A stretch of DNA of 64,000 bases from Sphingopyxis fribergensis (GTDB lineage: Bacteria > Pseudomonadota > Alphaproteobacteria > Sphingomonadales > Sphingomonadaceae), in assembly GCF_000803645.1 (NCBI RefSeq), contig NZ_CP009123.1, positions 62,001 to 126,000 on the forward strand, read 5' to 3'. Shown piece after piece: positions 42,147 to 51,155 of this stretch. Within the stretch, counting starts at the first letter, position 1. Every line of letters starts with the position of its first letter. The translations under genes and the position numbers were made by a program. The notes under the pieces were generated by a model. The model was given only the letters and a program-made list of their open reading frames with translations, was not told the origin of the DNA and did no database searches.

Positions 42147-45100
42147 CCACGGCCTTCCGGAGCTCGTGGAGCGCTTCATTCACGGACAATGCTGCTGAAG
42201 CCGATACAGCATGCTTGGCTTCTTCCAGCACTGCTACAACACGCGGCCAACCTGTAGCCGTACTGGTGACTGCGCGTTGGATTGCGGGAACCGTCAAGCG
42301 CGGTGTCACAAGCTGGGCCGGGCTGTCGCAGCGGTCCAGCCATGCCTCGGTTACAAGGGACGAAAAGGGCTGCGCGCAGAACTCTCCAAGCTTCGCCTGA
42401 CTGAGATATCGCGCTGCGACGGCATGACAGACCAACTGCTGCTCCGGGCTGATCGGGCGTTGGACAGGTGCCATCAAGGCTGCCAGCAGATGGCCATTCC
42501 AATTGATGTTGCCGCCCATAATGCGGCGTGATGCATCCTCAGATCCGTCGATCATCCGTCCAAGATCGTCCACCATTGCAAGGACGTCGCTCAGCTGCTC
42601 CTTTTCGGCGGCCGCTCGCCAGATATCGATCGGGATGGCGTTCGCCCGTCCCGCCGCGATCATCGCAACGATGCGGGCGAGGAGCCGGTACTTGACGAGC
42701 TCCTGCCACCGCGGCTCGACTACGATTGAAGCCGACGAGAATCTCTGACCCGCCGTGTCACGGCCTGCATCCCTCTCAGCAACCGCAAAACCCAGAGCGC
42801 GAACTTCGCGGATCGCATCATCAGCCCCGCTAGTGACATCGAGTGTGCGGACGGCGAGCTTCGTCAAAAGATCACCCTGTGTGCTCTGGGCAAGGAGATC
42901 AGGCGATTCACGAAGCCTTCGCGCCAGCCTCTCGGCGATTTGCGGATATTCGGGAAGCTGGACGTCAAGATCGGCCATGACCAGGGCCACCACGTCAAGC
43001 GGCGCCGGCTGCTGATCTCCCCAAAGCAGCTCTTCAAGGCTGCTCGTCGAACCGAAAAGCCTCTCGAGCGGCATCTGCGGATCCCCGACCAGCCCCTTCA
43101 ACCCGAGCGAGAAACCGATGGATTTAATCGCCTGGGAGCCGACCTGCCGGACGGAGAGCAGCGGCTCCGGCGGTGTCTCCTGACCATCGTCGACAAGCAG
43201 GTCGATCGCCTCGCCCAGTCGGTTGACGGCCTCTCTCGTTCTGGACGAGAGATGCAATGCGATCGCCAGATCGAACCGAAATCCGACGTGCCGTACGAGT
43301 GGTTCGTCTTCGGAGAGGCTTGCGACGGCTTCGGTGAGACGGCGAGCGGCGAGCGGCCAGTCCTTCACCTTGCTGGCGGCCATTGCGGCTTCGCGCAGTG
43401 CGTCGGTCTTCCAGGATAGGCCCAGCGGGAAGGTCGGAAGCGCTTCCTCATAGAGTGGCAGAGCCTGGGCGGCTTCCCCCCTTCGCCACAAGACCTTCGC
43501 CTTGGCTGTCAGCACCCGTGCGGGTCGAGCGACATCGGTGATCATAGCATCGGCAAGCGCCAGAGCCGCCTCGGGCTGCTTGAGGTTTTCGTCGATCACG
43601 CGGATCAGGAGCGGTGCGGCTGCCGCACCGAGCTGCGTGATCGACAGCTCATCGGCGAGGGCTATCGCGCGCTTGAGTTCGCGTTCGAGTTCCGGCCAGC
43701 GAGGATCGGGACGCGACGCTTCGCCGAGCCATATCCGATCGAGGGCAAGAGCGGCGGCCTCACTATCGGCGGCGTAGCCACCGAGCGCGGTGACACGGTC
43801 GGCCTCGTCCAGCCTTTCCATCAAATCCAGCAGCTTGGCGAAGTCTTCGACATCGGAGATCGCAGGAGCGAGCGTCATGGGCACGAAGGCCGAGAGATCG
43901 GGGAAATGCAGGTCGTCGGCATCCAGGTCGGCTGGCGGCACCGCCTTGCGGAGAACCTCCGTCGTCCGTGCACCGGCCTTCACAAGCCTGAGCGAGAGAC
44001 GAAGGAGCTCCTCGAGCGAAGCATTTCCCGGCCGCTGCAGGACCTGCCAAAGGAATACGACCTCGAACAGCCCCGGCCCCGGGACGGCGGACTTGTCCGC
44101 AGCGTCAAATTCTTCGAGAGCCTGCGCCACGATGTCAGATGCGCGGGCGTGATCGCCCATCTCGATTGCAATCCGAACCTGCAGGATGCGGAACGCAGCT
44201 GTGTCTACCGGGTCGGAAAAAGGCAGCGTGGCACCATCAAGACCCATGTAGATCAGCATCGAGGCAGTCTGAGCGACCTGCTCCCATACTTCGGGCGATG
44301 CCTGAAGGAGGCCGGGCAAGATCGAGATAAGGGCGGCGGCACTGCCGCCCAGCATCGCATGGGTCGCGATCTCGAAAATGTCAGTGGCGAGCAACGTGCC
44401 GCCCCCCAGAAAGGAGTTTGCAATTTCCCGGTGCATGCCGGTGGCCCACTCCTGTCCGCGCGTGTCGACGCCCAGATTGCGGAGCAAGGGTGACGCCCGG
44501 AGATTGTCACTCTCCAGGCGCTCGAGCCAAGGCCCGGTGAGCCGGTCGATAACATCTCCAGGTTCAAGGATGGATGGCCGTATCTGCGCGATCGTCATCA
44601 GCCTCTCCCGCGACGCCCTTCCGAGAAGAAGGCTAGTCCGGGCCAGGAGTTCGCGGTCGTCTGCCGGCCGCGCGGCGACCAGCCGACGTGCTTCGGATCG
44701 GACATCGAGTACACCCTCCGACACAACCAGCAGTTCAGATATGTCAGGCTTGGGAAACCCGTCGTCGGTGAGGGCCGAGACGCGGGCGTCCACAAGCTGA
44801 GGATGTCCGCTCGTGGAGGCGTGGATAAGCTTCGCCCATGTCTCGACGTGAGCGGTCGGACAGCCGCAGGCGGCCAGATAGCCGACTATATCCTCGATCT
44901 CGAACGCGGGAGCCGCGAAAACATGATCTGGTCCAAGGGTGAGCTGAGTTGCTAGTCGGGTTGGCAGGCGGTCAGAGAATGTCACCAGCAGCTTGCCAGC
45001 GAGACGGTCCTGAACAGCACGCAGCCGGCCGAGTGCGCCTTCAAGCGAGCGGGCGTCGCCGTCGGCGGGCAGGTCGTCCAAGACGACGTCATATGCGCGG

Positions 45101-46197
45101 CCTGTCTCGGCAAGCCGGGCGGCGAGAGCATCGATACGCGAGGTTGCGGCGGGTGTCGGTGTGTCGCGCAGGTCCAGCCATGCGCACTGGTCAGGGTTCC
45201 CGATTACCGCGAGCGCGAGGGCGGTCTTGCCCATGCCGGTACCGCCATGAATGAGGACGGTTCCTGTATCGAGCGCTTCACGAATGGAAGCCTCGAACTC
45301 GGGACGTGCGTGCCGTCCGGCTATTGCTCTTGGGGGCGGCGAGAAGGCCTCGGGGGCCACCGCCACGGCAGTGGTGCCGGCATGAGCGCCAGTGACAACC
45401 CCGAGAAGCGCTAGCAGCTGACTGTTCGGAACAGCAGTCGTGCCCGCCTGGTCGAATATCCTGAGAAGATCGCCGCGCCTGAGCATGCGGCCGCCCTTGG
45501 TCGTTGCAACGCGCCACGCCTCGGTGTGCAGCGCGTCGAGCGCCTTGACCGCATCGGCGGAACCGACGCCGCGCGTCTCGCCCAACTCGACGAGCTTGGC
45601 GGTGATACTATCATAGAGGTCGGTCGATGTGGGCCAGCCGGCGACCCACTGCATCGGCAGGACGATGCGAGTGATGAATTCTTCCGTCGACGCGTTGGTG
45701 AGCCACAGCCTGAAGGGTTCGCTGAGCGTTTCATTGCTCATCAGAAAGGCTTTTATTCCCGCCGCCATTTCGAGCGATTTGGGGTCGGTTGGAGCCAACT
45801 GGATACGTTGCCACGCTTCGAGCCCGGGAGTATCGAACCCGAATGGCTGGTTCTTCTCGCGTCCTATTCCGGACGTCGTGAGGAACCTGAACTGGATCGC
45901 AACGCCGTGGTTTCGTCCGAGATGGTCCCAGAAATTTCCGATGGCTTCGAGGACGCTTCCCGACCGCAACGTGACGTTACCGGAACCCGAGGTATCCTTG
46001 ATTTGCTCAACTGTGGCGGCACCAGTCTCCTCAATGACATCAAGATCTTCGGCGCCTTCCAGAACAAGGACCGCTCCCTCCTGGAGATCAATCCACGCCT
46101 CGATGCTGCGCAGTATTTGGTACGAATAGCCACGTAATGAATCGACGGCCTCACGCGCGGCGGAACTTTTGAGGGGGGCAGGAACAGATGCGGTCAT
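42139..46197 (-). CDS. Nuclease-STAND NTPase-repeat protein, probable antiphage defence
   Basis: The 1352-residue product begins at ATG 46197 (a TTG nine bases upstream is possible). Residues 15-115 look like a DUF4297/Cap4-type PD-(D/E)xK nuclease: SLRGYSYQILRSIEAWIDL, VLVLEGAEDLDVIEE, ATVEQIKDTSGSGN. A P-loop NTPase follows (VLIHGGTGMGKTALALAV Walker A, YDVVLDDLPAD Walker B, LLVTFSDR sensor). The C-terminal 800 residues are helical repeats of TPR type (ALLIRVIDENLKQPEAALAL, KAKVLWRRGEAAQALPLYEE). This is the effector-STAND-sensor layout of Avs-type bacterial immune proteins. No partner is required by that model; the divergent methyltransferase may or may not be linked. Confidence 0.8.
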   Translation of the reverse strand: MTASVPAPLKSSAAREAVDSLRGYSYQILRSIEAWIDLQEGAVLVLEGAEDLDVIEETGAATVEQIKDTSGSGNVTLRSGSVLEAIGNFWDHLGRNHGVAIQFRFLTTSGIGREKNQPFGFDTPGLEAWQRIQLAPTDPKSLEMAAGIKAFLMSNETLSEPFRLWLTNASTEEFITRIVLPMQWVAGWPTSTDLYDSITAKLVELGETRGVGSADAVKALDALHTEAWRVATTKGGRMLRRGDLLRIFDQAGTTAVPNSQLLALLGVVTGAHAGTTAVAVAPEAFSPPPRAIAGRHARPEFEASIREALDTGTVLIHGGTGMGKTALALAVIGNPDQCAWLDLRDTPTPAATSRIDALAARLAETGRAYDVVLDDLPADGDARSLEGALGRLRAVQDRLAGKLLVTFSDRLPTRLATQLTLGPDHVFAAPAFEIEDIVGYLAACGCPTAHVETWAKLIHASTSGHPQLVDARVSALTDDGFPKPDISELLVVSEGVLDVRSEARRLVAARPADDRELLARTSLLLGRASRERLMTIAQIRPSILEPGDVIDRLTGPWLERLESDNLRASPLLRNLGVDTRGQEWATGMHREIANSFLGGGTLLATDIFEIATHAMLGGSAAALISILPGLLQASPEVWEQVAQTASMLIYMGLDGATLPFSDPVDTAAFRILQVRIAIEMGDHARASDIVAQALEEFDAADKSAVPGPGLFEVVFLWQVLQRPGNASLEELLRLSLRLVKAGARTTEVLRKAVPPADLDADDLHFPDLSAFVPMTLAPAISDVEDFAKLLDLMERLDEADRVTALGGYAADSEAAALALDRIWLGEASRPDPRWPELERELKRAIALADELSITQLGAAAAPLLIRVIDENLKQPEAALALADAMITDVARPARVLTAKAKVLWRRGEAAQALPLYEEALPTFPLGLSWKTDALREAAMAASKVKDWPLAARRLTEAVASLSEDEPLVRHVGFRFDLAIALHLSSRTREAVNRLGEAIDLLVDDGQETPPEPLLSVRQVGSQAIKSIGFSLGLKGLVGDPQMPLERLFGSTSSLEELLWGDQQPAPLDVVALVMADLDVQLPEYPQIAERLARRLRESPDLLAQSTQGDLLTKLAVRTLDVTSGADDAIREVRALGFAVAERDAGRDTAGQRFSSASIVVEPRWQELVKYRLLARIVAMIAAGRANAIPIDIWRAAAEKEQLSDVLAMVDDLGRMIDGSEDASRRIMGGNINWNGHLLAALMAPVQRPISPEQQLVCHAVAARYLSQAKLGEFCAQPFSSLVTEAWLDRCDSPAQLVTPRLTVPAIQRAVTSTATGWPRVVAVLEEAKHAVSASAALSVNEALHELRKAVVT

Positions 46198-46333
46198 CGA
46201 AAGCAACTCGGGTGGGATTGTCGACCAGCGGAGTCGTTTGATCGGGCGCCAGTGTCAACCATCGTCTGCGCTATTTCAGCACTACTGAAAATCCAAGATT
46301 GCCCCAATTCTGGTCTGAATTTATGCTGGCACG

Positions 46334-47251
46334 ATGAACCCCGAACACCATCTTGGGCCCGACGACCCCTGTGGATGCGGCAACGGCAGACGATATCGCG
46401 ATTGTCACCAACGCATCGTCGATGCGCCCGAGGGGGAAATGCTCGCAATCGCCCGAACTGTCTACGCCGAGGAATGGGCCGGCAATGCATCTGCCTACCA
46501 GGAGCAGGGGCTCTACGGCATGCTCGCCGAGCATTTAGCCCAGGCGGGCGATGTGCGAGCATTGCTCGATGTCGGCTGTGGCCGCGGGCATGGCCTCGCA
46601 GCCCTGCGCAGCGCCTTCCCTGCGGCGGCCCATCTGATTGGGGTTGACGAGAATCCCGAGTGTCTGGAGGCAGCCGCAAGCTTGCTCGCGATTAAGGCGC
46701 CGCGTTCGAACATCCGGCGGGGGCGCGACGAGATTGTGACAGGCGGTCGATACGTATCGACCTATCGTGGTACCGTGCAAATCGGATCGAACGGCATCAC
46801 GCTGATTCAATCGGATGTCGTCGTTCAAGACCCAGAGGTTGAGCGAGTTCTCGACACGTTGGGACCGTTGGATGCGCTGACCCTATGGTTCAGCGGCGTG
46901 CACAAGGCACGGAGCGCGACAGAGATCGTGCGACACTTCAAGATCAAGAGTGACGCTGAGCACCGTACCTTGATTGAGAACAGAGCGCTCGCCATCGCAG
47001 GCGAACGATTGCGGCCCGGTGGCGCCCTTCATCTCGTGGTTCGGGCTTGTGCGATCGACATCGATCAGGTCGCTCATGCCATGCGCCTCGACTATTCCGA
47101 CTGGCTGGAAGACAAGCCGTTCCGTGTCGAATCGATCGGATCAATCCCATATGAGGAGCCCGCTGATGGTATTGTTGTTCGTTCCACGGACAGCGGGGTG
47201 AGCGCGATGCCGAACTACGCCATTTCGATTTTGATCAGGCGGGAAGGCTAA
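46334..47251 (+). CDS. SEC-C zinc finger fused to a class I SAM methyltransferase
   Basis: The 305-residue protein starts with a SEC-C motif (PDDPCGCGNGRRYRDCHQ, residues 9-26: CxC, then C and H ligands), then a Rossmann methyltransferase (VRALLDVGCGRGHGLAALR motif I, HLIGVDENPECLEAAASL with the acidic ribose-binding Asp, LDALTLWFSGVHKA in the motif IV position). The substrate is unknown. SEC-C modules bring proteins to the ribosome/SecB region or nucleic acids. It is divergent from the STAND gene with 136 bases between starts, and may be independent. Confidence 0.8.
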   Translation: MNPEHHLGPDDPCGCGNGRRYRDCHQRIVDAPEGEMLAIARTVYAEEWAGNASAYQEQGLYGMLAEHLAQAGDVRALLDVGCGRGHGLAALRSAFPAAAHLIGVDENPECLEAAASLLAIKAPRSNIRRGRDEIVTGGRYVSTYRGTVQIGSNGITLIQSDVVVQDPEVERVLDTLGPLDALTLWFSGVHKARSATEIVRHFKIKSDAEHRTLIENRALAIAGERLRPGGALHLVVRACAIDIDQVAHAMRLDYSDWLEDKPFRVESIGSIPYEEPADGIVVRSTDSGVSAMPNYAISILIRREG

Positions 47252-47410
47252 GGACCATCCGACATTTGGATCGCCGATATCATCGGGGCTTCCGCCATGT
47301 CATCCGCGGTGACAAACTCAGCTTCGATGACAGAAACTGCCGTATCTCGTGCACTCCGGGCAGCTCAGTTAGGCCCGATCTCCCTGGCGGGACGGCAATG
47401 ACGAAAAGCG

Positions 47411-47611
47411 TTATGATGCAAGACTATACTGCGTATCCGGCAGAATGGTTGCGCCCAAGTCGATCAACTGGAGGCGTGCACTCTCAGATAGATCGCCAAC
47501 CGACAGGACGCGTCGCGCTGTTAGCGCCACAAAGACCTGCGTATCGGCACGGGCGATTTTCTCAGCCTTGCGAAAGCTGACCAATGAAGGCGCTTTGATC
47601 TTATAACGCAT
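47411..47611 (-). CDS. Stand-alone I9-prodomain-like mini-protein (probable protease inhibitor)
   Basis: The 66-residue product has a CGGAG site six bases before ATG. It aligns along its length with the N-terminal prodomain of the subtilisin-like protease encoded just upstream: MRYKIKAP with RRYKLRFP, VFVALTARRVLSVGD with VAVALPERRVISLDV, and LGATILPDTQYSLA with YGAEIVEDYRYSLE. Prodomains of S8 proteases are tight inhibitors, and free I9-type inhibitors are known in fungi and bacteria. It lies 65 bases after the protease stop in the same direction, so it would be made with it. Confidence 0.7.
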   Translation of the reverse strand: MRYKIKAPSLVSFRKAEKIARADTQVFVALTARRVLSVGDLSESARLQLIDLGATILPDTQYSLAS

Positions 47612-47676
47612 GACAGTCTCCGCCCACCATCGTAGCGGCGAATTTTGAGCGTAAGGTTAACGCATCCATTGGGGCC

Positions 47677-48936
47677 TTATATCCGATTGACCGCCGCCTC
47701 GCAATCAAGACGTCCGGCGCCTTGAGAATGACCGTGATGGCCCAAACTCACAGACGATTTGCGAATGACATCAAACAGTTGGTCTCGGCTGAGCGGCGGC
47801 TCATCCTCCGCGTGGCGCTTCGACTGCAGCAAAGCGATCAAACCTGCGGCTTGGGGACAACAACCACTGGTACCCCATCCGTCCTTCAACACGGAAACAT
47901 TGCTGCCATAGACAACGCGCCCGAAGGGGGGCGTGATCCCAACAAGATCGGGTTTGGGTGACGTAAGGGGCTGTCCCGGAAACTGGCCAGGCCCGCGGCT
48001 CGAATAATACCACATAGATCCGTCTGGCTTGGCCGCACCCACCGTCAATAGATCCGAACGGCCCTTGTGGAGCCAGATCGAGTTCGGCTCGTGGCCATCC
48101 GGAGTTCCTCCTGCCAAATGGTGATAATTGCCTGCGCTGAAGCAGACGATAACACCTGCGGCGATCGCATCATCGAGCGCCGGGATGAAGTCGCTGTCGG
48201 CGGGGACGGGTGGCGGGCTCCCGCTCTGAACACCAAAGCTGTTGCTCGCGATGACAGTGGCACCTTCACGAGCGAGCGAAGTCAGCTCATCATAAATGGC
48301 CGCGAGTTCGGTATCGTAGAAGTGCGTGCGACACGACATAATCATCGCATCGGGCGCGACCCCGTCGAACTCACCGCCCTGACTGCGGGTACCGGCCGCG
48401 ATAGCCGCGCACATGCTTCCATGCCCTTGCCAGTCGGTCCAGGGGTCTTCACCATTGGCTGCCCAAGAGCGCGGATGCCGCTTGTAATGAGGAAATTCGG
48501 GACGCAGACCATCGATACCGGTGTCGACGATCGCTATGACCACACCCTCTCCACGAGAGTGGCTCCACGCTTGCGGGGCCCCAATCGCTTCGATGACGTC
48601 ATCGAGCGATTGCTGCGCTTCGCCTTCGGGAGCGAAGGCCAACGGATTATAGAAATCCAGTTGTTCGAGCGAGTAACGATAGTCTTCGACAATCTCGGCA
48701 CCATAGTGCTGACGAGCGGCCTCAAAGCTCTCCGCCATAAATGAGACTTGCGCGGCAGGCACATCAAGACTGATAACGCGGCGCTCGGGCAGGGCGACGG
48801 CAACGGCGCCCCCAACCGCCTCGATCGCAAGCGATGCCTCAAGCGCTTCGCGCGTGGGGAAGCGCAATTTGTACCGACGGGTTTCCGTGCGACGCTCATC
48901 GAGCAACTCTTGCCCTAGCACTGCTTCACTCGGCAA
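47677..48936 (-). CDS. Subtilisin-like (S8) serine protease without signal peptide
   Basis: The start is taken as TTG 48936, five bases after GGGAGG and overlapping the upstream gene by 11 bases; the open frame further upstream is an artefact. Residues 20-95 are an I9-like prodomain. The catalytic domain has Asp in VVIAIVDTGIDGL, His in DWQGHGSMCAAIAAG, the oxyanion Asn in CFSAGNYHH, and Ser in GWGTSGCCPQAAGLIAL (the usual GTSxAxP reads GTSGCCP). No export signal is visible, so the enzyme should act in the cytoplasm unless carried by its neighbour. The three-gene context is described in the findings. Confidence 0.88.
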   Translation of the reverse strand: MPSEAVLGQELLDERRTETRRYKLRFPTREALEASLAIEAVGGAVAVALPERRVISLDVPAAQVSFMAESFEAARQHYGAEIVEDYRYSLEQLDFYNPLAFAPEGEAQQSLDDVIEAIGAPQAWSHSRGEGVVIAIVDTGIDGLRPEFPHYKRHPRSWAANGEDPWTDWQGHGSMCAAIAAGTRSQGGEFDGVAPDAMIMSCRTHFYDTELAAIYDELTSLAREGATVIASNSFGVQSGSPPPVPADSDFIPALDDAIAAGVIVCFSAGNYHHLAGGTPDGHEPNSIWLHKGRSDLLTVGAAKPDGSMWYYSSRGPGQFPGQPLTSPKPDLVGITPPFGRVVYGSNVSVLKDGWGTSGCCPQAAGLIALLQSKRHAEDEPPLSRDQLFDVIRKSSVSLGHHGHSQGAGRLDCEAAVNRI

Positions 48937-50104
48937 CTTGTCCTCCCTTCGGTTCGGCGGGATCAGTGGGCTCTGTGGGCTCGCAGAATGCCTCCAGACC
49001 TTTGAGTTTCTGGACTTTCCGGAAATCGGTAAGCGTAGTACCGCAAATATATACGCCGCTCTTTTCGATTGCTCCGGTTGCCGGGTCGTCCAGGGTGAAG
49101 CTGGCAACCACACCTCCCGAGACAGCGATCGCCTTTGCCCCCAGAGCCGTCCAGAGGTTTCTGCGCGTGAGCAAGCTCCCGCCTTGGCTGTCGAGATGGA
49201 CGCGCAAGACGCGAGTGTCTGCGCCGAGAAATTCTGCTTGAGCAATAGCGGCGGCAAGACGAACCGTTCCACCCTCCCCGGGCTTCGTCCAGCTCTGATA
49301 AAAGTCGTCGAACCGCTTGATGGCGCCTTCCAGGCGTGCCTTACTGTCGGCCGAGGGAGGAGGCGCCGCCGTGAGCTTCGCCTGCGCTGTGCCACGTGCC
49401 AGGTCGAGGCGATTTAATTGGCACAGGACGCTGTTATTCTTGCTGACGGCAGGGTTAATCCGATACTTTGGTATTACCAATCCAGGCTCGATGGCGGCAA
49501 TGGCCCGCGCGAGAAGTTGAGCATCGAGCTCGGTCTTTATGCCCCGTAGTTCGGTGTCGGTTCGCAGCATACCGGCGACGCCTGTTATGAGCGTACTAAC
49601 GCCCGCACCGACAATTTCGACTCCGATGGTTCCGTCTGTGCATGACGCAAGATCGCCGACGGCTAAGGCGCTTTTCAATTGCGCTTCCACGCCCATTGCT
49701 TCGGCCCGGAAGGTCAGCAACGCGGATAGGTCGAACTGGTCGCTGCCAGCGATGAGGATTGTTTTCGCAGGCGGCTTCGCCTTCTTTACGATTTCTTCTG
49801 CGGCTTTGCGGATAGCGCTTGTCGTCAGCATCGCGGCTTCCGCTTTGCCTGCCCCATCTCCGAGGGTCACTTTTCCTTCTGCTGGCGACTGCGGCAAAAA
49901 CGAAAAGCGAGCCTTCTCGAGGGCAATCTCGGCCTCGATTTCAGCCTTTCGTGCGTCGGCTGCCGCTTTGCGAGCCTCTGATCGCGCCTTTTCCGTTTCG
50001 GCGACCTCCTGCGCGCTATTTTCATTGGCCGATTGAGCACTGCTCTGGCTCGGACAAGAGGCGGCAGCGATCAGGAGTGATGAAATCACAAGGTGTCTTC
50101 TCAT
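48926..50104 (-). CDS. Exported coiled-coil protein, first gene of the S8 protease operon
   Basis: The 392-residue product begins with a signal peptide MRRHLVISSLLIAAASCPSQ that may be lipoprotein-type (AASC), then a coiled coil rich in Ala, Glu, Arg and Lys (residues 30-70, for example ARSEARKAAADARKAEIEAE). The body is alpha/beta with DQFDLSALLTFRAEAMGVE and STLITGVAGMLRTDTELRGI. The C-terminus has Cys residues (VYICGTTLTDF, EAFCEPTEPTD). I do not recognise the family. It overlaps the protease gene by 11 bases. Confidence 0.75.
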   Translation of the reverse strand: MRRHLVISSLLIAAASCPSQSSAQSANENSAQEVAETEKARSEARKAAADARKAEIEAEIALEKARFSFLPQSPAEGKVTLGDGAGKAEAAMLTTSAIRKAAEEIVKKAKPPAKTILIAGSDQFDLSALLTFRAEAMGVEAQLKSALAVGDLASCTDGTIGVEIVGAGVSTLITGVAGMLRTDTELRGIKTELDAQLLARAIAAIEPGLVIPKYRINPAVSKNNSVLCQLNRLDLARGTAQAKLTAAPPPSADSKARLEGAIKRFDDFYQSWTKPGEGGTVRLAAAIAQAEFLGADTRVLRVHLDSQGGSLLTRRNLWTALGAKAIAVSGGVVASFTLDDPATGAIEKSGVYICGTTLTDFRKVQKLKGLEAFCEPTEPTDPAEPKGGQVAE

Positions 50105-50576
50105 GCCCGTTCCCCCTCAGGCCTTCAGAATCGGTAACAGGCTGCAGTAAACTCCCTTAAACCTCAAGTCTGCGGGACATAAATATTATCCCCACATTGA
50201 CATGTATCATCTCATTACGAGATAATTGAACTTATTATCAGGTTCATAAGGCGAGCGTATTCCGTTTGCATCTGCGTATCTTTTTGAATGCGACTCGGGG
50301 TCGCGGCATTATCCTTTGCTCAGAATCCACATGTCGGCAGTGCTGGTCGCAATCAACCAAGGCCTTGAAGCATCACGCCGATCTATTATGATTATGGCTG
50401 TGGGGTGGACAGAGCCGGCAATCGCTCCATAGGATTATCCTGCCGGGTATCACTACGCTCGTTGTTCGCGTCGAGCGGTCGCGGTCGAAATCATCGAGGC
50501 GACGCACCTTGCATCAGTTTGGCACCGGCTATCCCGGGCGCCCGACATCTGTCGGCCCGAGAGGCCAAGTGCATTC
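50105..50576. other. Intergenic region upstream of the lasso signalling genes
   Basis: About 470 bases with no convincing gene. It is relatively AT-rich between 50.17 and 50.30 kb and includes the inverted repeat GATAAT-TGAACTT-ATTATC at 50221-50239. It must contain the promoters for the coiled-coil/protease operon on the minus strand and probably the ECF sigma gene on the plus strand. Confidence 0.45.
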
Positions 50577-51155
50577 ATGCCACCGAACCGCGATTTCCGC
50601 AGCCCGACGGGCGGGCTGAATGCAGAAGACTCGTCCATCGCCGAAGGCAAATCCGCGATCGAGGAAGACATTGAGTCCCTGTTCCGGAAGGAAGCCCCGC
50701 GCCTCACCCGGTATTTCCGCGCGCGGCTTCGCGATGGCGACGACCCAGGCGATTTCGTCCAGGAGTCCTTCGTTCGTCTTGTGGGCTCGTTGGCGCAGCG
50801 GGCGATGCCGACACCCGGTGCCTACCTGCAACGCATCGCCCGCAATTTGCTTTACGACCGCGGCAAGCGCGCGGAGGTGCGACTGGCATCGTTTCATGTG
50901 CCGATCGGCGAAGGATGCGAGCCGGCTGTCTCGCCCGATCAGCATCACGGTATCGAAGCTGAGGACGTGATGCGCGCTTATCGCCGCGCCTTGGCCGAGC
51001 TGCCCGATCGCACGCGAGAAGTATTTCTGCTTCACCGTGTTGAAGAGCTTGCCTACAGAGAGATTGGGGAAAAGCTCGGGATTTCGATTCCCACGGTGCA
51101 ATATCATGTCGCACGCGCTCTCGCCCACATTGACGCGGCCCTGGAGCGGGAATGA
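50577..51155 (+). CDS. FecI-type ECF sigma factor of the lasso cluster
   Basis: The 192-residue ECF sigma has region 2 (EDIESLFRKEAPRLTRYFRA, DDPGDFVQESFVRLVGS, PGAYLQRIARNLLYDRGKRA) and region 4 (LPDRTREVFLLHRVEELAYR, EIGEKLGISIPTVQYHVARA). The first 25 residues are a variable extension. It overlaps the fecR-like gene by four bases. In the usual model the TonB receptor with bound ligand signals through FecR, releasing this sigma factor to transcribe the receptor operon. Here the ligand would be the lasso peptide. Confidence 0.92.
   Translation: MPPNRDFRSPTGGLNAEDSSIAEGKSAIEEDIESLFRKEAPRLTRYFRARLRDGDDPGDFVQESFVRLVGSLAQRAMPTPGAYLQRIARNLLYDRGKRAEVRLASFHVPIGEGCEPAVSPDQHHGIEAEDVMRAYRRALAELPDRTREVFLLHRVEELAYREIGEKLGISIPTVQYHVARALAHIDAALERE

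Noticed and set aside
42071..42400. 109-codon plus-strand frame at the end of the STAND gene
   Set aside because: It is mostly antisense to the STAND gene's C-terminus; only the separate 32-codon frame from 42048 matches a real family.
47722..48744. Plus-strand frames under the S8 protease
   Set aside because: Antisense to the catalytic Asp, His and Ser segments of the protease; no ribosome site.
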